This document shows positions 1-5,213 of a stretch of 7,852 nucleotides of DNA, in pieces. The notes below the pieces were generated by a model. It did not search any database. It saw only the letters and a program-made list of their open reading frames with translations, and was not told the DNA's origin. The stretch spans positions 1 to 7,852 of the forward strand of contig JBDTLH010000303.1 in the NCBI GenBank assembly GCA_039934875.1, in the 5' to 3' direction. The DNA comes from JBDTLH01 sp039934875 (GTDB lineage: Bacteria; Acidobacteriota; Terriglobia; Terriglobales; Acidobacteriaceae). The position numbers and the translations under genes are program-made. Position 1 is the stretch's first letter. Each line of letters begins with the position of its first letter.

Positions 1-29
1 GTTGCCGCCGTATACAACGCTCGAATCAT
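1..29 (-). CDS. flgG: FlgG, flagellar distal rod protein (first 9 codons only, runs off left edge)
   Basis: On the minus strand an ATG at 29-27 opens a frame reading MIRALYTAA up to the window edge. This is the characteristic FlgG N-terminus (family pattern MIRALYTAA-S/T-GM), the start of the N-terminal helix that packs into the coaxial rod. FlgG builds the distal rod that crosses the periplasm and is exported by the flagellar type III apparatus, so no signal peptide is expected. The start is fixed by a strong ribosome binding site four bases upstream and by the position directly after flgF in the same direction, the usual flgF-flgG order. Too little is present to judge whether the gene is intact. 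The identity rests on nine residues plus context. Confidence 0.8.
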
Positions 30-33
30 GGTT

Positions 34-39
34 CTCCTT
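34..39 (-). promoter_or_regulatory. Ribosome binding site of flgG
   Basis: The minus strand reads AAGGAG four bases before the flgG ATG, a near-perfect Shine-Dalgarno sequence. Its upstream AA is also the end of the last unit of the adjoining heptamer array, so the repeat array directly abuts the translation signal. Confidence 0.8.
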
Positions 40-93
40 CTAGCTTCTAGCTACTAGCTTCTGGCTACTAGCTTCTGGCTTCTGGCTTCTGAT
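38..93. repeat. Tandem 7-bp repeat, TWCTRGC family, 8 units
   Basis: Eight contiguous heptamers fill the flgF-flgG gap: units at 38, 45, 52, 59, 66, 73, 80 and 87. Variants are TTCTAGC, TACTAGC and TTCTGGC; the last unit (87-93, TTCTGAT) is degenerate. Four units carry CTAG, a tetranucleotide usually rare in high-GC bacteria. The period is 7, not a multiple of 3, and there is no open frame of note, so it is non-coding. Heptameric short tandemly repeated sequences are known from cyanobacteria; whether this belongs to a comparable class is inference. Confidence 0.9.
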
Positions 94-100
94 CCAGTTT

Positions 101-135
101 CCTTGTCGCTTGTCCCTTGTCCCTAGCCCTTGGCC
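101..135. repeat. Tandem 7-bp repeat, CCTTGTC family, overlapping the flgF 3' end
   Basis: Units start at 101 (CCTTGTC), 108 (GCTTGTC), 115 (CCTTGTC), 122 (CCTAGCC) and 129 (CTTGGCC). The first three are nearly identical and the last two are degenerate. The same 7-bp period as the neighbouring array at 38-93 is kept, but the unit sequence differs. The flgF stop codon (125-123) and its last codons lie inside the degenerate units. Confidence 0.75.
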
Positions 136-854
136 ACGTCCTGAATCGCCGTATTGTTGAAATCCGAATGGAAGATGGACAGCACCCGCTGCATCATCTC
201 CGCCTGCCGTTGGAGGTTCACCAGCGCAATTGCCCCATCCACCGGAGTTACATTCGCGCTCTCGAGCGCTCCCTGCCGGATGTGCACGTCAGTCACCGGC
301 TTCATGTCCGCTGGATTCGCGGTAAACTGGCTGCCCGCCGCCGGTACCAACGCCCCCGGCTGCTTGGGCTGCAACAATTTCAACTTTCCCACCACCGCAT
401 CGTTCACCGCTACGGTTCCATCTTCGCCGATCGACACCGGCCCCGCCGGCATCCGAATCGCTCCCGTTTGCCCCTCTACCTGGCTCCCTGCTGCATCCAC
501 CAGCATGCCCGATTTATCGGCGTGAAATGCGCCATTGCGGGTGTAGCGCAGTCCCTGCGCGGTCTGGACGGCGAAGAAACCGCTTCCCTCAACCGCCAGA
601 TCCAGATCGCCGCCCGTCTTCTGCAACTCGCCCTGGGAGAGATCCACATCCGAGCCGCTCAGCATTCCGTACTGGTTCACCGCCTGCGACAACGACGACG
701 CGCCATCTCCCGCCTCCGTCAGCACCGATTGAAAGTGCTCGCGCTGTGCCCGGAAGCCTGCTGTATTCGCGTTCGCTAGGTTGTTCGCGGTCAGATCGAG
801 CGCCTGCATCCGCCCCACCAGCGCCGTCACCGCAGCATAATAACCGCTATCCAT
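123..854 (-). CDS. flgF: FlgF, flagellar basal-body proximal rod protein
   Basis: The product (243 aa) is a rod protein of the FlgF/FlgG family. FlgF forms the proximal rod of the flagellar basal body and is exported through the flagellar type III system. The N-terminal rod domain (about residues 5-37) holds the family signature around NNLANANTAGFR (24-35). The middle (about 80-133) has the FlgE/F/G beta domain: LDLAVEGSGFFAVQT, then YTRNGAF and a G-rich turn. The C-terminal helix (about 195-240) begins ALESANVTPVDGAI, typical of the family. Length fits FlgF (about 240-250 aa) rather than FlgG (about 260). I chose the ATG at 854-852 because MDSGYYAA is the normal FlgF beginning; the frame is open 24 codons further upstream (to 926), but that part resembles no rod protein. 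The ribosome binding site is weak (GAAGTG). flgG follows in the same direction 93 bp downstream, so the two are probably cotranscribed. Confidence 0.93.
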   Translation of the reverse strand: MDSGYYAAVTALVGRMQALDLTANNLANANTAGFRAQREHFQSVLTEAGDGASSLSQAVNQYGMLSGSDVDLSQGELQKTGGDLDLAVEGSGFFAVQTAQGLRYTRNGAFHADKSGMLVDAAGSQVEGQTGAIRMPAGPVSIGEDGTVAVNDAVVGKLKLLQPKQPGALVPAAGSQFTANPADMKPVTDVHIRQGALESANVTPVDGAIALVNLQRQAEMMQRVLSIFHSDFNNTAIQDVAKG

Positions 855-919
855 ACCGCACTTCACTTGCACTTCGGCTGCCGACTTGAGTGCCAAGTCA
901 GTTAAATTCCTCTCACAAC

Positions 920-954
920 CGTCCACGGTTTACTATTGATAGTTCTCGGTTCAC
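920..954 (-). repeat. Tandem 7-bp repeat, GTGAACC family, minus orientation
   Basis: Read on the minus strand from 954 to 920, five consecutive heptamers are GTGAACC, GAGAACT, ATCAATA (degenerate), GTAAACC and GTGGACG. The same unit family recurs on the plus strand at 1005-1046, so the flgF/glycosyltransferase gap holds the family in opposed orientations. Confidence 0.7.
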
Positions 955-964
955 ACCTGAACCG
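947..964. repeat. Perfect inverted repeat CGGTTCA-CACC-TGAACCG
   Basis: A 7-bp perfect dyad (947-953 and 958-964) with a 4-base loop lies between the two opposed heptamer arrays in the divergent flgF/glycosyltransferase gap. There is no following T-run, so it is not an intrinsic terminator. It could be an operator or simply a by-product of two inverted GTGAACC-type units meeting. Confidence 0.7.
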
Positions 965-1004
965 GAGCTCTGAACCGAACCGGACACCGCACCTATCCCC
1001 TCCT

Positions 1005-1046
1005 CCGAATCGCAAACCGCGAACCGTGAACTGTGAACCGTAAACT
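1005..1046 (+). repeat. Tandem 7-bp repeat, GTGAACC family, plus orientation
   Basis: Six contiguous units start at 1005, 1012, 1019, 1026, 1033 and 1040: the first is degenerate (CCGAATC), then GCAAACC, GCGAACC, GTGAACT, GTGAACC and GTAAACT. The consensus is about GYRAACY. The last two units (1033-1046) are complementary to 941-954 at 12 of 14 positions, so the gap can fold as a long-range stem. Confidence 0.8.
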
Positions 1047-1056
1047 CTCCCTCATT

Positions 1057-1062
1057 TACAAT
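1057..1062 (+). promoter_or_regulatory. Possible -10 element of the glycosyltransferase gene
   Basis: TACAAT, one mismatch from TATAAT, sits 15 bases before the AGGAG ribosome binding site and just after the end of the heptamer array. No convincing -35 hexamer is seen at 16-18 bp upstream; that region is repeat sequence. This is a weak call from a short motif. Confidence 0.3.
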
Positions 1063-1077
1063 CACTCTTCACCCCTC

Positions 1078-1082
1078 AGGAG
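1078..1082 (+). promoter_or_regulatory. Ribosome binding site supporting a TTG start
   Basis: AGGAG lies nine bases before the TTG at 1092-1094. It decides the start of the glycosyltransferase, which has no ATG or GTG near this point. Confidence 0.7.
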
Positions 1083-1091
1083 CCTCTCCGT

Positions 1092-2726
1092 TTGATCTCT
1101 TATCTTGCCCTCGCGTGTCTGCTGGTCCCGCAGAAGGGATTCATCCCCTTTCTGCACCGCCAGCTCACCGACAAGACCTTCAAGGGCCTCTACCATCCCA
1201 ACAGCTTCGACCTTCTCCTCCTGATCCCCTATTTCTTCGTACTCATCGTCCTCGCCTCCTACGGGATCCATCGTTACGTACTCGTCTTCCTCTATTACAA
1301 ACACCGAAAAAAACGTGCCAGCTCCGCCATTCCTCCGCGCTTCTTTTCCGCGGATGAGCTGCCCACCGTCACCATCCAGCTCCCAATTTTCAACGAGCAG
1401 TTTGTCGTCGAACGCCTCCTCGAATCCGCCTCCAAACTCCGCTATCCCCGCGAAAAATTAGAAATCCAATTGCTCGACGACTCGACCGACGAGACCGTCG
1501 CCTTTGCCATCTCCCTGGTCGAACGTTACGCCGCCCTGGGGCACCCGATGACGTACGTCCACCGCACCAATCGTGAAGGGTACAAAGCTGGAGCGCTGCA
1601 CCACGGCATGGACCACTCTCGCGGAGAGCTGATCGCCATCTTCGACGCCGATTTCGTCATTCCCGAAGGCTGGCTCATGCAGGTAGTCCACCAATTCACC
1701 GATCCCGCCATCGGCATGGTACAGACGCGCTGGACCCACCTCAACCGCGACTACTCCTTCCTCACCAATGTTGAGGCCATCCTGCTTGACGGACACTTCA
1801 TCCTGGAGCACGGCGGGCGCTCCCGGGCCAACGTCTTCTTCAACTTCAACGGCACCGCCGGCATGTGGAGACGCCAGGCCATCACCGAGGCGGGCGGCTG
1901 GCAGCACGATACTCTCACCGAAGACACCGACCTCAGCTACCGCGCTCAACTCAAAGGCTGGAAGTTCAAATATCTGCAAGATGTCGAATGCCCCGCCGAA
2001 CTCCCCATCGAAATGACCGCCTTCAAGACCCAGCAGGCGCGCTGGGCCAAAGGCCTCATCCAGGTGGGCAAGAAGATACTGCCGCGCATGATGCGCAGCG
2101 ATGTGCCGCTGCATCACAAGATCGAGGCGTGGTTCCACCTCACCGCCAACCTCAGCTATCCCCTGATGGTGGTGCTCTGCGCGCTGCTCTTACCCGCCAT
2201 GATCATCCGCTCCTTCGGCGGATGGGTGCAGATGCTGCTTATCGACCTGCCACTCTTCATCGCCTCCACCGCCTCCATCTCCAGCTTTTATCTGGTCTCG
2301 CAGAAAGAGCTCTTCCCCGGGCGCTGGTATCGTACCTTCCTCTATCTTCCCTTCCTTATGGCGCTGGGCGTGGGGCTGACTGTGACCAACAGCAAAGCGG
2401 TTTACGAGGCCCTGATCGGCAAACAAACCGCTTTTGCCCGCACCCCCAAGTACAGCGTCAACAAAAAGGGGGAGAAGTCGCAGGCCGCCAAGTACCGCAA
2501 GCGCCTCGGCATCATTCCCTGGATCGAACTCGCCATCGGCACCTGGTTCGTCTTTATGGTCTGGTACGCCTACGTCAGTATGAACTACATCACCATTCCA
2601 TTCATGGTGCTCTTCGTGCTCGGCTATTACTACACCGGGCTGATGTCGCTGCTGCAGGGCCGCTTCGACAAAAACATCTCCGCCGCCTCCTCCGACCACA
2701 CCAAACCCATTCCCGTCGGAGTGTAG
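1092..2726 (+). CDS. Membrane-bound GT2 glycosyltransferase, cellulose-synthase-like
   Basis: This 544-aa inner-membrane enzyme probably polymerises or transfers sugars from a nucleotide-sugar donor on the cytoplasmic face. The processive GT2 motif set is complete: LDDSTDET (128-135), DADF (185-188, metal/UDP-binding DxD), TEDTD (276-280, catalytic base region) and QQARW (314-318, the QxxRW acceptor motif). One hydrophobic segment precedes the catalytic domain (about 41-69) and four or five follow it (about 350-374, 380-402, 412-432, 474-496, 500-520), as in BcsA/CslA-type synthases. There is no PilZ domain after the last helices, so direct c-di-GMP control as in BcsA is unlikely. Size resembles mannan/glucomannan (CslA-like) synthases, but substrate cannot be read from sequence. 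The start is TTG, backed by AGGAG; the first ~35 residues look poorly conserved, so a later start is possible. No partner polysaccharide genes are visible. It is divergent from flgF; a link to flagella is not shown. Confidence 0.9.
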   Translation: MISYLALACLLVPQKGFIPFLHRQLTDKTFKGLYHPNSFDLLLLIPYFFVLIVLASYGIHRYVLVFLYYKHRKKRASSAIPPRFFSADELPTVTIQLPIFNEQFVVERLLESASKLRYPREKLEIQLLDDSTDETVAFAISLVERYAALGHPMTYVHRTNREGYKAGALHHGMDHSRGELIAIFDADFVIPEGWLMQVVHQFTDPAIGMVQTRWTHLNRDYSFLTNVEAILLDGHFILEHGGRSRANVFFNFNGTAGMWRRQAITEAGGWQHDTLTEDTDLSYRAQLKGWKFKYLQDVECPAELPIEMTAFKTQQARWAKGLIQVGKKILPRMMRSDVPLHHKIEAWFHLTANLSYPLMVVLCALLLPAMIIRSFGGWVQMLLIDLPLFIASTASISSFYLVSQKELFPGRWYRTFLYLPFLMALGVGLTVTNSKAVYEALIGKQTAFARTPKYSVNKKGEKSQAAKYRKRLGIIPWIELAIGTWFVFMVWYAYVSMNYITIPFMVLFVLGYYYTGLMSLLQGRFDKNISAASSDHTKPIPVGV

Positions 2727-2788
2727 CGCACACTCCATTCTCCACAAAATTTCTTTCCGGATCATGCGAGTTGTGGCAGACTGATGTT

Positions 2789-2848
2789 ATGGGAAACAAG
2801 GACGCACCGAAAAAAGAGACTAAGAAACCGAAGAAGCCGAAGAAGTAG
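2789..2848 (+). CDS. Candidate lysine-rich 19-aa micro-protein
   Basis: ATG at 2789 to TAG at 2848 encodes MGNKDAPKKETKKPKKPKK: 9 lysines in 19 residues, ending in repeated PKK triplets and with no hydrophobic stretch. I recall similar very short proteins of the MGNK...KKPKK type from other bacteria, usually unannotated and of unknown function; this is memory, not a search. The peptide would be soluble, highly basic and probably disordered, which would fit nucleic-acid or ribosome contact (inference only). It starts 62 bp after the glycosyltransferase stop, could share its transcript, and has no clear Shine-Dalgarno sequence (only a distant GAG). The alternative is a chance AAG/CCG-rich tract. 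Confidence 0.45.
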   Translation: MGNKDAPKKETKKPKKPKK

Positions 2849-2931
2849 CCGCGGGGATATTCCCACTCAGGCAAAACCCGCTCGTACAGTGGGCTTCTGT
2901 TGAGCTGTAGCGGATTCACATTGGTGTAGTT

Positions 2932-2964
2932 TGGCGAAATGTCAGCCACGTAATTTCTTCGCCA
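2932..2964. other. Hairpin in the convergent gap, possible weak terminator
   Basis: TGGCGAA (2932-2938) is complementary to TTCGCCA (2958-2964), a 7-bp stem with a 19-base loop, between the plus-strand glycosyltransferase/micro-ORF and the end of the minus-strand S9 peptidase gene. Neither side is followed by a T-run, so intrinsic termination is not well supported. The rest of the 2849-3003 stretch shows a 6-bp dyad (2862-2867 with 2888-2893) and nothing else I can name. Confidence 0.25.
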
Positions 2965-3003
2965 GTTGCGCAAAAGCCAAGTCATTGCAACATTGCATCC
3001 GCG

Positions 3004-5019
3004 CTATTGCTTCACCTTGGTAAACCATTCTTCGAACCACGCCAGGGTGCGGAGCTTGTAGTCCCTTGCGTGCGCCGGATCTCTGCCGATGGCATGGCCT
3101 TCATTGGGATAGACCACGAGCTCCACTGGGACGCCTAGCGCTTTGAGAGCATGCCACCACTCGAGAGATTGCGGCATCGGGACCTCGCCGTCGCGGTCTC
3201 CGACGATGATGAGCGTGGGCGTCTTGACATTCTTAACGAACTGCATGGGATCACTCTTGGCATATACCGCCACATCGTCATAAATGGATGCACCGAAGAA
3301 CGGGACCATCCACTCGTCAATGTCATTCTCGCCGGTGTAACTGAGCCAGTCGGATATCCCTGCTCCGGCCACCGCGGCGGCGAAGCGGGTGGTCTGGGTC
3401 TCCGCCCACATGGTCATGTATCCCCCGTAGCTGTGGCCGTAGATGCCCAGACGGCGGTCATCCACGGGGTATAGCTTTGCGAGAACATCGATACCCGCCA
3501 TGATATCTTTCAGGTCTCCGCCACCGAAATCTTTGACATTGCCCTGCGTATAGGCTTCGCCCTGCCCAAAGCTACCGCGAGGATTGGGGCAGAGGACAAA
3601 ATATTCCATGGCCGAGAGCTCCCCTCCATCATGCGCGCCCTTCCAAACTGAACTGCACGCCCAAGACGGTCCTCCGTGGACGGTCACGACCAGCGGATAT
3701 TTTTTGCTCGCATCATAGTTGGCGGGGAGCAGCAGCCAGCCCTGCACACGCGTGTCTCCGTTTTGCCAGTGCACATTCTTCGCCTCGCCCCAGGTCGGCT
3801 TCAGCCCTGTATTCAAGTGGCTCACCTGCTTCCATGCCCCGACCGCGCCTGCCCATACTTCGGGAGGAGTGGAGGCAGCCTGCCTAATCAGGGCGCTGAC
3901 CGACCCGTCGCGCGAAAAGGATGCGCCGGTATCACTGCCGCCGGAAGTATCCGCGGTCACGAATTCCGGGCCGCTCCAAAGGGTTTCCATAATCTTCGCT
4001 GCGCTGCCATCGACCGTGAGCTTGGCGAAACCGGTATTGCCATCAATGTATTCGCCGATCACCAGCGTGTCGGGGCCAGTCCAGTCGAGGGTCGAGGGCG
4101 AAGAGTTGACCCCGGGGGTAAGGTTGCGGGCTGATCCGCCGGCAGTCGGGATGACATAAATCTCTCCGCCGTTTAATCCCTCGTCGCTCATCAACCCTTG
4201 CAGAAACGCGATGTTTTTGCCGTCGGGGGAGACACGCGGCTGCGCGATCTGAAGCTTGGGCTGGTAGATTTGTTTGAGCTCTCCGGAAGCGCGCGCGACC
4301 GTGTAGAGGCGCGCAATCCACCAATTATTATCGCCGGAGCCGTGCGCCGCCGTCGCCGCCCAACCGCTGCCCTCGGGCAGCCAGTCGTATTCGTAAACGT
4401 AAACGTCCGCCGGCGAGACTTGCTTCAGATCCTTGGTGGCGAGGTCGATAGTGGTAATGCGCTGCTCATAAAATCTTTCTTCGACCACGCCGGCCAGCGG
4501 AGTCTCCGGCTGCAACGGACCGGCAATGCGGGGAATACCTTCGATAAAGAGCAGCGCAAGGGTCTTGCCATCGGGAGAAAAGCGGGGGGCCTGTACATAG
4601 CCCTTCAGATCCGCAAGCTTTTGCGGGTTGGCGCCGTTTGCGTCCGCCACCCACACCTGCGCGGCGGGCGTCTCTCCCGGTTGATCGGCGATGAACGCCA
4701 GTTGCTTGCCATCACTGGACCAGGCAACGTCGCGCAAGGATAATTGATAGGGTACAGCGATTTCGCTGCCCGCTGGCCCCCCGCTCACCGCTGCAACCGT
4801 GAGCTTGCCTTGCGCAACATAAGCGACCGTGGAGCCGCTGGGAGAAATGGCAACCTGCTCGATGGTCTTCGCCTCCGGAATGGCGGCAAGCACGGCCTCG
4901 GCACGGGAGCGGGCAGCCGCCGTTTGTCCGAAGCCAGAGAGTGACAGCGCGGCGACCAAAACAAGAACATATCCGGCTTTGGATAACACGCAAGGGGTCT
5001 TTTCAGGGTAGCAAGTCAT
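3004..5019 (-). CDS. Secreted S9 family prolyl-oligopeptidase-type serine peptidase
   Basis: The 671-aa product should cleave peptides, typically after proline, alanine or acyl-blocked N-termini in S9 families. Residues about 12-36 form a signal peptide (hydrophobic VLVLVAALSLSGF, then an Ala-rich cleavage region), so it acts in the periplasm or outside. Next is a beta-propeller with PD40/WD40-like blades: SPSGSTVAYV (about 59-68), SSDGKQLAFI, FSPDGKTLAL (about 148-157), VSPDGKNIAF (about 263-272). The C-terminal alpha/beta hydrolase (from about 420) has the HGGPS oxyanion-side motif, nucleophile Ser530 in GHSYGGYM, Asp610 in GDRDGEVP and His642 in NEGHAIG: a complete triad. I took the ATG at 5019-5017 because it sits just before the signal peptide; a GTG farther up (5109) would bury the signal and overlap the 14-bp repeats. 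No good ribosome binding site is seen at either; an internal GTG (codon 11) is another option. It is divergent from the M20 peptidase gene. S9B/S9C subfamily is not resolved. Confidence 0.92.
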   Translation of the reverse strand: MTCYPEKTPCVLSKAGYVLVLVAALSLSGFGQTAAARSRAEAVLAAIPEAKTIEQVAISPSGSTVAYVAQGKLTVAAVSGGPAGSEIAVPYQLSLRDVAWSSDGKQLAFIADQPGETPAAQVWVADANGANPQKLADLKGYVQAPRFSPDGKTLALLFIEGIPRIAGPLQPETPLAGVVEERFYEQRITTIDLATKDLKQVSPADVYVYEYDWLPEGSGWAATAAHGSGDNNWWIARLYTVARASGELKQIYQPKLQIAQPRVSPDGKNIAFLQGLMSDEGLNGGEIYVIPTAGGSARNLTPGVNSSPSTLDWTGPDTLVIGEYIDGNTGFAKLTVDGSAAKIMETLWSGPEFVTADTSGGSDTGASFSRDGSVSALIRQAASTPPEVWAGAVGAWKQVSHLNTGLKPTWGEAKNVHWQNGDTRVQGWLLLPANYDASKKYPLVVTVHGGPSWACSSVWKGAHDGGELSAMEYFVLCPNPRGSFGQGEAYTQGNVKDFGGGDLKDIMAGIDVLAKLYPVDDRRLGIYGHSYGGYMTMWAETQTTRFAAAVAGAGISDWLSYTGENDIDEWMVPFFGASIYDDVAVYAKSDPMQFVKNVKTPTLIIVGDRDGEVPMPQSLEWWHALKALGVPVELVVYPNEGHAIGRDPAHARDYKLRTLAWFEEWFTKVKQ

Positions 5020-5095
5020 GATAGTAACTACAGGTCCTTGAAGCACAGGTCTTGGGGTGAACCAATAGGAATACGCTCGGACAGAGAGATATGCA

Positions 5096-5124
5096 ACAGG
5101 TAATCGCACACAGGTAATCGCACA
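5096..5124. repeat. Perfect 14-bp tandem direct repeat between divergent peptidase genes
   Basis: CAGGTAATCGCACA occurs at 5097-5110 and again at 5111-5124 with no mismatch; including one flanking base the period-14 tract is 29 bp. It lies 77 bp upstream of the S9 start and 89 bp upstream of the M20 start, a position where a tandem operator could act on both genes. A simple replication-slippage duplication explains it equally well. The unit is unrelated to the heptamers near flgF. Confidence 0.85.
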
Positions 5125-5213
5125 CGCTTGCTCGCGCTGTCGCTCCAGATTTGCTTCCGAAGACCGCCAGTAAACTGTGCAAGAGCTCAGTTCCTTGTTA
5201 TGCTCCGGGCATC

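Noticed and set aside
38..135. Possible CRISPR array
   Set aside because: The period is 7 bp with no spacers; this is simple tandem repetition.
117..779. Open frame of 220 codons on the plus strand opposite flgF
   Set aside because: It lies antisense to a clear FlgF frame, is rich in Arg/His/Leu as expected from the complement of GC-rich codons, and has no recognisable domain or ribosome binding site.
855..926. N-terminal extension of flgF by 24 codons
   Set aside because: The extension does not resemble the start of any rod protein, whereas MDSGYYAA at 854 matches the family N-terminus.
1458..2138. 226-codon minus-strand frame inside the glycosyltransferase
   Set aside because: It is antisense to the catalytic domain with all GT2 motifs intact on the plus strand; nothing recognisable in the translation.
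2719..2731. Dyad GTGT/ACAC around the glycosyltransferase stop as a terminator
   Set aside because: A 4-bp stem without a T-run is far too weak.
1865..2848. Long plus-strand frame overlapping the glycosyltransferase and ending at the same stop as the lysine-rich micro-ORF
   Set aside because: Most of it is an out-of-frame shadow (Arg/His/Pro-rich) of the GT2 gene. Only the last 20 codons, after the GT2 stop, are considered as a separate micro-ORF.
2602..2985. Minus-strand frame of 127 codons across the convergent gap
   Set aside because: Its second half is antisense to the glycosyltransferase and reads as Arg/Cys-rich shadow; the micro-ORF's lysine tract becomes a Phe-rich run on this strand. 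No start signal and no family resemblance.
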